The notes: generated by a model from the letters alone, not told the origin. 14,305 nt of DNA from CALNYS01 sp942490855 (GCA_942490855.1 CALNYS010000003.1:1-14305); one strand, 5' to 3'. Shown: positions 1-7,907, numbered from the stretch's first letter. Program-made: numbers and translations.

Positions 1-17
1 CTGAAAGCGGGGACCTG

Positions 18-569
18 ATGGGACGACGTGGACCAATTCCCAAACCGACGGCGCTAAAGAAGCTCCAGGGCACGTTCCAGCCGTGCCGGGCGAACGCCAA
101 CGAGCCGGTGCTCGATGTGGCGCGGCCGGACCCGCTCCACGGCCTCGATCAGATGGAGCTGCGGCACTTCGATCGCCTGGCCGACGAGGTCATTCGGCTC
201 GGGACCGTGTCGGATGTCGATGGTGGTGCGCTCTCGTCGCTGGCCGTCGCCGAGTGCCGCATGATCCGCGGCGCGCGTCAGGTTGCGAAGGCGCGGAGCG
301 GCGTCGCGAGCGCTCGCCAGCGGATGTCCGCGGCCGAGACGTCGGACGAGTTGAAGGACGCCGCAAAGCTGCTGCGGTTGAGTGAGGGCAGCCTGGGGTT
401 CTGGCTGAAGGAGACACACGCCGCGCAGCAACTTGACCGTCAGCTGCGCCAGGAGTTCGGGCTGACACCGTCGTCGCGCACGCGGGTCGGTGGCAAGCCC
501 GCGACAGCAAAACCCGACCCGGACTCGCGCGCCTCGCTGCTCTTTGGTGGAGGCGGCCGTGGCGCGTAG
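18..569 (+). CDS. terS: Phage terminase small subunit, P27 family
   Basis: 183 residues. The protein should recognise the phage packaging site and recruit the large terminase at the start of DNA packaging. The N-terminus GRRGPIPKPTALKKLQGT, followed by an 'N-NEP' segment (residues about 26-31), is the hallmark of the P27 / Terminase_4 family. A helical region follows with 'RLADEVIRLGTVSDVDGGAL', matching the family's W/F-x-x-L-a-x-E-L-x-R-L-G-x-L-t-x-x-D signature. Length is normal for the family. The ATG at 18 is preceded by a GGGGA purine stretch (9-13), a usable ribosome binding site. The stop overlaps the start of the large subunit by 11 bases, so the two are translationally coupled. The DNA-binding site itself cannot be located from the sequence. 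The identification rests on recognition of the family pattern and on the adjacent large subunit. Confidence 0.9.
   Translation: MGRRGPIPKPTALKKLQGTFQPCRANANEPVLDVARPDPLHGLDQMELRHFDRLADEVIRLGTVSDVDGGALSSLAVAECRMIRGARQVAKARSGVASARQRMSAAETSDELKDAAKLLRLSEGSLGFWLKETHAAQQLDRQLRQEFGLTPSSRTRVGGKPATAKPDPDSRASLLFGGGGRGA
549..553 (+). promoter_or_regulatory. Ribosome binding site that decides the TerL start
   Basis: A perfect GGAGG lies five bases upstream of the in-frame GTG at 559. A longer reading from the GTG at 490 has no Shine-Dalgarno sequence and would overlap the small terminase by 80 bases, so 559 is preferred. Confidence 0.75.
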
Positions 570-2412
570 GCCGGCGAAGAAGGCCACCAAGAACGCCGCA
601 CGCAAGTCCAGCAAGAGGGCAACGCGCAAGCGCAGGACGCCGGAGCCCGCGTCGCCTCCCGGTGGATGGTGGGGCGACGGCGATGCGCCGTGGGTGCGCT
701 GGCCGGGCGTATCGATCGAACTGCCGGCAGAGTGGATTATTGAGCGCGAGCGCTGGGAGTCCCCCTGCGGCCGCTACTACTTCGACGAGGCTGCCGCGCA
801 GAGGCCTCTGCTGTCGGCCGGCTACTTCCAGCCGCGTCGCGGTGCACTAGCCAACGAGCCCATGCGCTACCTCGACTGGCAGGAGCAGCTCGTCGTGCGT
901 CCGCTCTTCGGCTGGCTGCGTGCGCGCGACGGACTGCGGCGCTTCCGGTATGTCTTCGTCGAGGTCGCGAAGAAGAACGGGAAGTCGCTGTTCTGCTCAG
1001 CGCTCGGATGCCACCTGGCGTTCTGTGACGGCGAGCCGGGGGCGAAGGTCTACGTCGCGGCAGGCGACGAGAAGCAAGCTCGGATCGTGTGGGGCGACGC
1101 GCGGGAGATGGTCAATGACTCGCCGGAATTCATCCACGACGCGGGCGTAGAGCCGCTGGCTGGATCTATCCACCAGGCGCGCACGGGCTCCGCGTTCCAA
1201 CCGCTGACCGCCAAGGCCGCGACGAAGCACGGGTTCGACGTGCACGGGCTGATCTTCGACGAGTTCCACGTGCAGAAGGCGCGCACGCTCTTCGAGACGT
1301 TGAAGCGCGGCGTGTCGGCCCGCACGCAGCCGGTGATCCTGGTGATCACGACCGCGGGAGACGACCGGGAGTCGATCTGCTACGAGGAACACGAGAAGGC
1401 GCTGCGCGTGCTCGATGGCGCCGATGAGTCCGAGCAGATGCTGCCGGTCATCTTCCGCCTGGGCGCCGAGGACGACTGGCGCGACGAGACCACATGGCAC
1501 AAAGTCAACCCGGGCCTCGGCACGGTGAAGAGCCTCGACTACATGCGCGCGGACTGCCTCGATGCGCAGAGCGAGCCGCGCAAGCGAAACGACTTCCTAC
1601 GGCTCGAACTGAACGTGTGGACCGAGAGCCGCACGGTCTGGATCGCTCCGGAGTCATGGGCCGCATGCCAGCGCGCTGAGCGAGAGCCGATCGACCTGCC
1701 GGATCTTCCGTGCGTGCTCGGCCTGGACCTTTCCGAGACGCTCGACATGACGGCGCTCGTCGCGGCCTTCCGCCGTCCCGATGACCGACCGGCCGACGAG
1801 GTCGAGGTCGAGGGCGACACGGACGAGTCGGAGCGTCGCGTGCTCTCCGTTGACTTCTCGGTTGACCTGCGCGCGTGGTTCTGGATACCGGAGGCGACTG
1901 TACACGACCGGGCAAAGGGGGGCCACGTCCCCTACGACTTGTGGGCGCGCGACGGGTGGCTGACGATCGTCCCTGGTCCGATGATCGACCAGGAGATGAT
2001 CCGGCGCACCGTCGTCGACGAGTGCCAGTCGCGCTACCGCGTGCACGAACTCGGCTTCGACCCCTACAACTGCCGGCAGCTCGCGTCGCGCATGCTCAGC
2101 GCGGACGGCGTGCCGTGCGTCGAGGTCCGGCAGGGCGCTCTCACGCTCTCCGCTCCGTGCAAGCTACTCGAGGGCCTGGTGCGCGCTCGCCGCATCACGC
2201 ACGACGGGAACCCTGTGCTGAACTGGTGCTTCGCCAACGCCGAGGTAGCGGTCGACGCGAACGGCAACATCCGACCCGTGAAGCCGGGCGGCGAGCACCG
2301 TGGGACGCGACGCATCGACGGTGTCGTCGCCACTGTCATCGCGCTCTCGCGCATGATGGTCATGCCCGAGCAGCGCCGCATGCGCGCGTCGGACTACCTC
2401 TCGATCCTGTGA
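559..2412 (+). CDS. terL: Phage terminase large subunit (Terminase_1 / HK97-type), ATPase plus nuclease
   Basis: 617 residues from GTG 559. This is the packaging motor: its N-terminal ATPase drives DNA through the portal and its C-terminal RNase H-fold nuclease cuts the concatemer. The Walker A region is VEVAKKNGKS at residues 134-143, the 'KKNGKS' form typical of this family. The Walker B region is LIFDEFH at 231-237, with the catalytic acid pair D234/E235. Nuclease acidic residues are visible in GLDLSETLDMTAL (D390, with D396 nearby), in the 'GFDPYNCRQLA' segment, and in RRIDGVVA (D587), which also shows the usual C-terminal DGVVAxxxAL pattern. The N-terminal 30 residues are a lysine/arginine-rich extension before the conserved core begins. 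All expected motor and nuclease motifs look intact. It lies between the small terminase and the portal, the normal order. Confidence 0.96.
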   Translation: MARRPAKKATKNAARKSSKRATRKRRTPEPASPPGGWWGDGDAPWVRWPGVSIELPAEWIIERERWESPCGRYYFDEAAAQRPLLSAGYFQPRRGALANEPMRYLDWQEQLVVRPLFGWLRARDGLRRFRYVFVEVAKKNGKSLFCSALGCHLAFCDGEPGAKVYVAAGDEKQARIVWGDAREMVNDSPEFIHDAGVEPLAGSIHQARTGSAFQPLTAKAATKHGFDVHGLIFDEFHVQKARTLFETLKRGVSARTQPVILVITTAGDDRESICYEEHEKALRVLDGADESEQMLPVIFRLGAEDDWRDETTWHKVNPGLGTVKSLDYMRADCLDAQSEPRKRNDFLRLELNVWTESRTVWIAPESWAACQRAEREPIDLPDLPCVLGLDLSETLDMTALVAAFRRPDDRPADEVEVEGDTDESERRVLSVDFSVDLRAWFWIPEATVHDRAKGGHVPYDLWARDGWLTIVPGPMIDQEMIRRTVVDECQSRYRVHELGFDPYNCRQLASRMLSADGVPCVEVRQGALTLSAPCKLLEGLVRARRITHDGNPVLNWCFANAEVAVDANGNIRPVKPGGEHRGTRRIDGVVATVIALSRMMVMPEQRRMRASDYLSIL

Positions 2413-2546
2413 CCGCGCCGAGCCTGGCGAGCACGTAGCGCGAGCCTCGCGTGCAAGCAGGAGCCGACGCTCCCCCGGTGCCGCGCACCAAGCCCGCCTC
2501 CACGCCCCACTCCGTCGGCCACGAGTTCCGTCGCTCCCTGCGCACC

Positions 2547-2550
2547 GGAG
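2547..2550 (+). promoter_or_regulatory. Ribosome binding site for portal start at ATG 2556
   Basis: GGAG is followed five bases later by an in-frame ATG. The alternative upstream starts, GTG 2451 and GTG 2478, have no Shine-Dalgarno sequence. GTG 2451 also sits in a short GC-rich hairpin (CGCGA 2439-2443 pairing with TCGCG 2447-2451), which argues against its use. Confidence 0.6.
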
Positions 2551-2555
2551 CGCCG

Positions 2556-3932
2556 ATGCGCCGCGCTCGCGCAAGCGGGTCCTGGGGCGAGAACGCGCCG
2601 GCCGATTCGCCCTTCTGGTACACCCGCGACCCGCGCACGGGCTTCGCGTACCCATCGGGCCGCAACGTCACGCACGACTCCGCGCTGACGATCGGCGCCG
2701 TGTTCCGTGCAGTGCAACTCGTCTCGCGCGACATCGCTGCGCTGCCGCAGCACACCATGCGCATCCTTCCGCTGCGCAGAACGGAGGACGGGCGCTCGGT
2801 CCCGGGCGGCAAGGAGCGGATCAAGGACGACCTGGACTTCGTTCTCAACAAGCGGCCGAACCCGAGGCTGACGCCGTTCCAGTACCGCGAGATGAAGCTG
2901 AACCACGTGCTCCTGCGCGGCAACCACTTCTCGCGCATCCTCTCGGGGCACCGCGGCTACGTCACGTCGCTCGAGCCGCTGACCACGTGGCGCATGCGAG
3001 CGGAGCTCCTGGACAGCGGTCGCGTGCTCTACCTCTACCAGCGCGCGAACGGTGTCGAGGAGCGGCTGACGCAGGACGAGGTTCACCACGTCCGCGGCTT
3101 CAACCCCGACCCCGAAGACCCGTGCGGGCTCTCCGTCGTCGGCCTCGCGTCGCGCTCGCTCGGGCTGGCGCTGCAGACCGAGGAGTACGGCTCGCGGCAG
3201 TTCAGCCAGGCGCCGCGCCCCTCGGTCGCGTTCGAGGTCCCGGGCGGGCTCGAGGGCGAGGACGAGCGCGCCCTGCAGGACATGTACATGCGGGCCCACT
3301 CGGGGCCGGACGGGTGGTTCCGTCCCTACGTGGCGAAGAACGGGATGACGGTGAAGCCGATCCCCGGGATGACGCACGACGAGGCGCAGTTCCTGCAGAC
3401 GCGGACGTTCCAGATCGCGGAGGTCGCGCGGTGGTTCGGCGTGCCGCTGCACATGCTCAGCGAGCTCACGCGCGCGACGTTCTCGAACATCGAGCACCAG
3501 TCGATCGAGTACGTCGTGCACGCGCTGCTGCCGTGGGTCGCGCTCGACGAGCAGTGCATCGAGCGGGACTTCCTCGAGGAGGAGGACGACCGCGAGGTCG
3601 AGTACAACCTCGAGGGCCTTCTGCGCGGCGACTCGATCACGCGGGCCCGCGTCTACCAGCTGCTCGCGAACCTCAAGGCCATCACGCCGAACGAGGTCCG
3701 GCACCGCGAGGGCCTGAACCCGGTCCCGTGGGGCGACGATCCGCTGCAGCCGCAGGGAGCCCCGCCGGCGGAATCCGCAGCGGAGGACGACCAGCCGCCT
3801 CCCGAGCCGGTCGACGACGACGACGCCGGCGACGACGTCCCGGACGACGCCAGCGCGCTCAGCCCGATCAACCGCATCGCTGCCATGTACCGCGGAGCTC
3901 GCGGCCAGAACGGAAGGACGAACGGACGATGA
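2556..3932 (+). CDS. Phage portal protein, HK97 family
   Basis: 458 residues from ATG 2556 (493 if GTG 2451 were used). Portal proteins form the dodecameric ring at one capsid vertex that is the DNA channel, the docking site of the terminase and the head-tail connector. The pattern of the Phage_portal family is clear: 'SALTIGAVFRAVQLVSRDIAALP' early in the protein, then 'TRTFQIAEVARWFGVPLHML', and ATFSNIEHQSIEYV around residues 307-320 (F309, S310, N311, I312, E313), the most conserved segment of this family. The C-terminal 50 residues are a low-complexity acidic and proline tail (about residues 405-435) ending in a basic 'RIAAMYRGARGQNGRTNGR' stretch. Such tails are variable and probably disordered. 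Its stop overlaps the protease start as ATGA, so translation is coupled. Start choice is the main uncertainty. Confidence 0.94.
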   Translation: MRRARASGSWGENAPADSPFWYTRDPRTGFAYPSGRNVTHDSALTIGAVFRAVQLVSRDIAALPQHTMRILPLRRTEDGRSVPGGKERIKDDLDFVLNKRPNPRLTPFQYREMKLNHVLLRGNHFSRILSGHRGYVTSLEPLTTWRMRAELLDSGRVLYLYQRANGVEERLTQDEVHHVRGFNPDPEDPCGLSVVGLASRSLGLALQTEEYGSRQFSQAPRPSVAFEVPGGLEGEDERALQDMYMRAHSGPDGWFRPYVAKNGMTVKPIPGMTHDEAQFLQTRTFQIAEVARWFGVPLHMLSELTRATFSNIEHQSIEYVVHALLPWVALDEQCIERDFLEEEDDREVEYNLEGLLRGDSITRARVYQLLANLKAITPNEVRHREGLNPVPWGDDPLQPQGAPPAESAAEDDQPPPEPVDDDDAGDDVPDDASALSPINRIAAMYRGARGQNGRTNGR

Positions 3933-4969
3933 GCCGACGCCTCTCTCGCATCCTCGCGTACGTCGCGGGCACGCCGTGGGCGCTGCACTACCCGGCAGCG
4001 CAGCGCATGGTCGCGGTGCTCGATCGACGCATCCAGGGCAAGCGCCTCGAGCAGGCGCAGATCGACGAAGCGATCGGAGCCGACCGCGACGCCTACGCGG
4101 AGCGACGCGCGGCGGCACGCGATGCCCGGACGCGCACGGGCGGCGCGGTCGCGGTCGTCCCGGTCTACGGCACGATCCTCGGTCGCGACTGGCAGTTCAC
4201 GCAGTCGTCGCACGGTGGGACCACGTCCGCGGAGGAGCTGATCCGGACGCTGCGCGGCATCGACGCCGACTCGAGCATCTCCACGATCGTGCTCGACATG
4301 GACACGCCGGGCGGCAGCGTCGAGCTGATCCCGGAGGCTGCGGCGGTGCTGGCGGGCCTCGGGAAGCCGGTCGTCGCGCAGGTCAACACGATGGCGGCGT
4401 CGGCTGGCTATTGGCTCGCCGCTCAGGCAGACGAGATCGTCGCCAGCCCCTCCGCGGAGCTCGGCTCGATCGGCGTCTACACCATGCACGTCGACGAGCG
4501 CGAGGCGCTCGCGCAGGACGGCATGAGCGTCACGATCGTGCGCGCCGGCGCGAACAAGGTCGCGGCGAACCCCTACGAGGCGCTGACGCCGGAGGCGCTC
4601 GCCGACATCCAGAAGTCCGTCGACGAGTACCACGACATGTTCGTGGGTGCGGTGGCTTCGGGCCGCGGCGTCACGCGCGCAGCAGTCCGCTCGAAGTTCG
4701 GCGACGGCCTGGTGTTCCGTGCGCGGGAAGCCGTCGAGCGCGGGATGGCAGACCGCATCGCCACGCTCGACGAGACCATCGCGCGCTACGCAGGCGGCGC
4801 GCGGCCGAAGCGCCGCAAGGCCGCAGCAGCGAATCCGATCACGGTTCTCGCGTCGATCGCGGCCGAGCACGTCGAGCTCGACGAGCCCGCCGTCGAGCGC
4901 GAGGCGGCGCGGCTCGAAGAGGGCGTGGTCTCCGCGGACGTGTGGCGGCGACGCATCGACCTGATCTGA
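3929..4969 (+). CDS. S49-family head maturation protease (SppA / lambda C-like)
   Basis: 346 residues. A serine peptidase of the S49 clan that should act inside the procapsid, cleaving the scaffold region of the capsid protein. After an N-terminal region beginning MSRRLSRILAYVAG, the peptidase fold starts near 'AVVPVYGTILGR'. The catalytic serine is S158 in TMAASAGYW, and the candidate general-base lysine is K210 in AGANKVAANPYE. The 52-residue spacing matches the Ser/Lys dyad spacing I recall for Bacillus SppA (S147/K199). 'MDTPGGSV' before the serine is also a family motif. The C-terminal 90 residues are charged and alanine-rich. Start: ATG 3929 overlaps the portal stop, with a GGAAGGA purine run at 3912-3918. 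No separate scaffold gene follows, consistent with the scaffold being built into the capsid protein. Confidence 0.93.
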   Translation: MSRRLSRILAYVAGTPWALHYPAAQRMVAVLDRRIQGKRLEQAQIDEAIGADRDAYAERRAAARDARTRTGGAVAVVPVYGTILGRDWQFTQSSHGGTTSAEELIRTLRGIDADSSISTIVLDMDTPGGSVELIPEAAAVLAGLGKPVVAQVNTMAASAGYWLAAQADEIVASPSAELGSIGVYTMHVDEREALAQDGMSVTIVRAGANKVAANPYEALTPEALADIQKSVDEYHDMFVGAVASGRGVTRAAVRSKFGDGLVFRAREAVERGMADRIATLDETIARYAGGARPKRRKAAAANPITVLASIAAEHVELDEPAVEREAARLEEGVVSADVWRRRIDLI

Positions 4970-4972
4970 CCG

Positions 4973-4984
4973 CAAGCAGGGACG
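4973..4984 (+). repeat. 12-base leader element, copy 1 (before capsid gene)
   Basis: CAAGCAGGGACG lies 3 bases after the protease stop, in the leader of the major capsid gene. An identical copy lies at 10817-10828 in the leader of the tail tube gene. Partial forms (GCAGG) recur in other intergenic gaps at about 7914, 9325 and 13767. Function unknown. Confidence 0.4.
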
Positions 4985-5029
4985 AAGGATCTGGACTCGC
5001 TACCAGGAACAGCACGCCGGAGGACCGAC

Positions 5030-6364
5030 ATGGGCATCAAGGCACTGCGGAACAAGCTCGCGACGCTCGACACCGAGGAGCGCACGCTGCGCACCGAGGC
5101 CGCGAACCTGATCGAGGCCGCCGAGAAGAACGACGGCGGCAAGCCGACGGCGGAGCAGGACACACGGCTCGACGCGATCCGCGGACGCCTCGAGGCGATG
5201 AAGAACGATCGCGACGCCGTCAACTTCGCGATCGCGAACGCCGAGCGCATGGCAGACCTCGAGCGCCTGCAGTCCGGCGCGCCCTCCGCCGTCACCAGCG
5301 GCGTCCGCGAGGCGTGGCTCGACGACCCGAAGCGCGGCTACAGGACCGCCGCGTCCTTGATCGTGGACATCCACAACGCGACGCTCACGGGCCGCGTGAG
5401 CCCGCAGCTCGCGTCGCTCGACGACTCGCGTCCGATGGCGACCGCGGGCTCCGACGAGCAGAGCACGCAGTCCGACCCGTACGGCGGCTTCTTCATCCCG
5501 ACCGGCCTGCTCGGCGGCGTCAAGACCGTGTCTCCGGACGCCGACCCGCTGAACGGCCTGACGACGCAGGTCGACATGACGGGCGTGCGCACCCTCAAGG
5601 TGAACGCGCGCGTCGACAAGGACCACTCGACGAGCGTGTCCGGTGGGCTGGTGGTCTACCGCCGCGTCGAGACGCAGACGGTCACCCCCAAGCGGATGCA
5701 GTTCGAGCAGGTCGAGCTCCAGAAGAACGAGCAGATGGGCGTCACCTACGCGACCGAGGAGCTCCTCGCGCAGTCGGCCGTGGCGTTCGCGTCCATCCTC
5801 GGCGAGGGCTTCCGCGACGAGTTCGCGGCAAAGACCTTCGAGGAGCGCCTGAACGGCAACGGCGTCGGCATGTACCAGGGCATCGCGAACAGCCCCGCGC
5901 TGGTCACGATCTCGAAGGAGACGGGCCAGGCCGCGGACACGATCGTCTTCGAGAACGTCGTGAAGATGATCGCGCGCTGCTGGGGCTACGGCTCGGCGGT
6001 GTGGCTGGCGAACCCGACGTGCTACCCGCAGCTGCGCATGATGACGCAGCCCGGATCGACCATCCCGATCTTCGCGACGGGCACGCCCGGCATCGCGACG
6101 CTCGAGGGCCGCCCGATCTACTTCAACGAGCGGTGCGCTGCGCTGGGCGACCTGGGCGACCTGATCCTGGTCAACCCGTCCGAGTACCTCGAGAGCCAGG
6201 AGGGCGGCATCCAGCAGGCCGACTCCATGCACGTCCGCTTCCTCGAGCACGAGCGGACGTTCAAGTTCTGGACGACGAACGCCGGTGCCGGCTGGTGGCG
6301 CACGGCGCTCACCCCGAAGCGCGGCGACACGCGCAGCCCGTTCATCTACCTCGCGGCCCGGTAG
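5030..6364 (+). CDS. Major capsid protein, HK97 gp5 fold
   Basis: 444 residues. The shell-forming protein of the icosahedral head. Residues 1 to about 80 are a charged, heptad-like coiled coil (MGIKALRNKLATLDTEERT onward), equivalent to the HK97 delta domain that serves as a built-in scaffold and is removed by the protease. The mature part is expected to begin before YGGFFIP (residues 151-157). Family-typical segments are 'ATEELLAQSAVAFASIL' (spine-helix region), 'LNGNGVGMYQGIANSP', 'ANPTCYPQL' and, near the end, VRFLEHERTFKFW. Cleavage is expected somewhere between about residue 80 and 140; I cannot place it exactly. It has an excellent ribosome binding site (GGAGGA, 5019-5024, five bases before ATG) and a 60-base leader, as expected for the most abundant virion protein. 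The stop codon lies within a strong hairpin. Confidence 0.95.
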   Translation: MGIKALRNKLATLDTEERTLRTEAANLIEAAEKNDGGKPTAEQDTRLDAIRGRLEAMKNDRDAVNFAIANAERMADLERLQSGAPSAVTSGVREAWLDDPKRGYRTAASLIVDIHNATLTGRVSPQLASLDDSRPMATAGSDEQSTQSDPYGGFFIPTGLLGGVKTVSPDADPLNGLTTQVDMTGVRTLKVNARVDKDHSTSVSGGLVVYRRVETQTVTPKRMQFEQVELQKNEQMGVTYATEELLAQSAVAFASILGEGFRDEFAAKTFEERLNGNGVGMYQGIANSPALVTISKETGQAADTIVFENVVKMIARCWGYGSAVWLANPTCYPQLRMMTQPGSTIPIFATGTPGIATLEGRPIYFNERCAALGDLGDLILVNPSEYLESQEGGIQQADSMHVRFLEHERTFKFWTTNAGAGWWRTALTPKRGDTRSPFIYLAAR

Positions 6365-6376
6365 CGACCGGGCTGC
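6353..6376 (+). other. Strong RNA hairpin over the capsid gene stop codon
   Basis: Ten paired positions (GCGGCCCGGT 6353-6362 with ACCGGGCTGC 6367-6376, one G-U pair) around an AGCG tetraloop. The TAG stop (6362-6364) lies at the tip. There is no U-run after it, so it is not a classical intrinsic terminator. It could attenuate transcription, or block 3' decay of the abundant capsid mRNA. A weaker competing hairpin (GCTGC 6372-6376 with GCAGC 6383-6387) overlaps its 3' arm. Confidence 0.6.
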
Positions 6377-6430
6377 CTGAGCGCAGCGACCGACAGCACG
6401 AGCAGCACCCCGATCTGACAGGAGAACGTC

Positions 6431-6898
6431 ATGGCAGTCTCGACCGAGCGCATCGGCTCCCGGCTCTTCGTGAAGAGCTACGATCACGACCCGGGCGCGA
6501 CCACCGCGATCCTCGCCTCGCCCGACGGCGGGACGACCCCGTGGTACATGGACATGAGCCTGTTCGGGGCGGGCGCCGTCCTCGTGCGGCCGACGATCGT
6601 CGGCGGCTCGGGCCTGACGCTCGTGCGCGTCTTCGCGTCCTCGGACGTCGCGGGCGCCTCGGACGCGACGCTGCTCAAGACCTCTGGAGCGGTCGCTGGC
6701 GACAGCCTCAACGACAACGTCTTCCTCGAGTGGAGCGCGGCCGAGATCGCGCAGCTCGCGGACGCGGCGGGCGTCGAGCTCCGCTACGTCACCGTCGAGC
6801 TGACGATGGCCACGAACACCGACGAGGCGAACGTCACGTTCATCGGCATGGACCCGCGCTTCCCGCGCACGGGCCTGTCCGCGACCGCCATCACGTAG
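6431..6898 (+). CDS. Uncharacterised phage protein, putative capsid accessory protein
   Basis: 155 residues; I do not recognise a named family. The sequence is rich in beta-prone, small and hydrophobic residues (for example SLFGAGAVLVRPTIVGGSGLTLVRVF, shown here only in part as 'GAGAVLVRPTIVGGSG' and 'LTLVRVF'). A second beta-like region, 'ELRYVTVELTMATNTDEANVTF', lies near the end. It has no signal peptide, membrane segment or enzymatic motif. This looks like a small beta-sandwich. ATG 6431 has a very good AGGAGAA ribosome binding site (6420-6426), which implies high expression. Immediately downstream of a capsid gene is the classical place for a head decoration or cement protein, so that is the leading inference, but nothing in the sequence proves it. 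The gene is bracketed by two strong RNA hairpins. Confidence 0.75.
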   Translation: MAVSTERIGSRLFVKSYDHDPGATTAILASPDGGTTPWYMDMSLFGAGAVLVRPTIVGGSGLTLVRVFASSDVAGASDATLLKTSGAVAGDSLNDNVFLEWSAAEIAQLADAAGVELRYVTVELTMATNTDEANVTFIGMDPRFPRTGLSATAIT

Positions 6899-6912
6899 AC
6901 GACCCTTTCGTG

Positions 6913-6942
6913 GAGCGGGTGGGGACTGACACCTGCCCGCTC
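6913..6942 (+). other. RNA hairpin in the spacer before the beta-helix gene
   Basis: An 11-base-pair stem (GAGCGGGTGGG 6913-6923 with CCTGCCCGCTC 6932-6942, two G-U pairs) with an 8-base loop, starting 15 bases after the stop of the 155-aa gene. No U-tract follows. Likely an mRNA-stability or attenuation element; Rho-independent termination is not supported. Confidence 0.55.
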
Positions 6943-6992
6943 ACCCGGCGCTTCAATCCAGCACGACACGACCCGACCTCGAGGAGCCCGAC

Positions 6993-7907
6993 ATGACCGC
7001 GACCTTCCCCCGGACGGTGCTGCGCGAGTTCAACCAGCCCGGCGGCGCGTACTTCCTCACGGAGCTCGACCGCTTCCCGGGCAACGTGTTCTTCGTGCAC
7101 TCGGGCACGGGCACCGACGACACGTCTCACGGCCGCAGCCCCGACGCGCCCTTCGCGACCATCGACTACGCGGTCGGCCAGTGCGTCGCCAGCAACGGCG
7201 ACGTGATCCTCGTGCTGCCGTACCACGCGGAGACGGTCAGCGCTGCGGGCGGGCTCGACCTGGACGTCGCGGGCATCACCGTGCGCGGCATCGGCGCCGG
7301 CGCGGCGCAGCCCACCGTCACGCTCGACACCGCGGACACCGCGGACGTCGACATCGACGCGGCCGGGATCACGGTGGAGAACATCCACTTCGTCGCGGGC
7401 TTCGCGGACATCGCCGCGGCGCTCGACGTGAACGCGGACGACTTCACGCTGCGCGGCTGCCGGTTCACCGAGGGCACGAACCTCAACTTCCTGATCTGCG
7501 TCCAGGACGCCGCCGCCGGCGGCTCCGACCGGATCACGATCGAGGACTGCCTCGCGATCTGCCCCGACGCGGCGAACACGCACTTCGTGAACTTCGCGGG
7601 CACGGGCGACGGGCACATCGTCCGGCGCAACCGGCTCATGGGCGACTGGGGCACGATGTGCATCGGCGGCGCCGGCGTCATCACGCACTGCCTGATCGAG
7701 GCCAACCTGATCCGCAACGCGGCGAACACGGTCGACGGCTGCATCAACCTCGCCGCGACGGCCACGGGCATCGTCTGCTTCAACCACTGCGCGGGCGCCG
7801 CAGCCCAGGCGAACGGCGTGACCGCCACGGCGTGCACGATCTCGCAGAACTACTACGGGGTCGTGAGCGAGGACCTGTCGGCCATCCTCGACCCGATCGC
7901 GACCTAG
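6993..7907 (+). CDS. Right-handed parallel beta-helix protein, probable virion component
   Basis: 304 residues. The middle of the protein shows repeated beta-helix coils of about 25-31 residues, each with a short G-I-T-V-like strand: GITVRGI (residue 94), GITVENI (125), DFTLRGC (150), RITIEDC (180), then GHIVRRNRL, ITHCLIEANLI and TGIVCFNHC. This ladder of alternating hydrophobic residues with 'N' and 'G' turns is typical of pectate-lyase-like folds. There are 11 cysteines, several at equivalent coil positions (RGC, EDC, THC, DGC), suggesting an internal cysteine stack. No catalytic aspartate or arginine set of a polysaccharide lyase could be assigned. ATG 6993 has GAGGAG at 6981-6986. Position between the capsid and connector genes, far from tail-fibre genes, suggests a head-surface protein rather than a tailspike. 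This is inference. Confidence 0.75.
   Translation: MTATFPRTVLREFNQPGGAYFLTELDRFPGNVFFVHSGTGTDDTSHGRSPDAPFATIDYAVGQCVASNGDVILVLPYHAETVSAAGGLDLDVAGITVRGIGAGAAQPTVTLDTADTADVDIDAAGITVENIHFVAGFADIAAALDVNADDFTLRGCRFTEGTNLNFLICVQDAAAGGSDRITIEDCLAICPDAANTHFVNFAGTGDGHIVRRNRLMGDWGTMCIGGAGVITHCLIEANLIRNAANTVDGCINLAATATGIVCFNHCAGAAAQANGVTATACTISQNYYGVVSEDLSAILDPIAT

Noticed and set aside
490..558. A 23-residue longer N-terminus for the large terminase from GTG 490.
   Set aside because: No ribosome binding site, extensive overlap with the small terminase, and a perfect GGAGG before GTG 559.
3780..3860. The acidic portal tail as a possible separate small gene or DNA-mimic protein.
   Set aside because: It is continuous in frame with the portal core and has no start signal of its own; acidic disordered portal C-termini are common.
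2394..4118. A 574-residue open frame on the minus strand opposite the portal gene, and several similar ones (3653-4975, 5000-6487, 6891-8015, 12353-14092).
   Set aside because: They are arginine-, alanine- and valine-rich translations antisense to well-identified genes. In GC-rich DNA, stop codons are rare in the antisense frame, and none shows a family motif or a ribosome binding site.
6913..6942. Intrinsic transcription terminator.
   Set aside because: The stem is good but no U-run follows; kept as an RNA hairpin only.
3976..6996. A 1006-residue + strand open frame spanning the protease, capsid and following gene.
   Set aside because: It is a shadow frame made of arginine, glycine, histidine and alanine repeats, overlapping clearly identified S49 and capsid genes in another frame.
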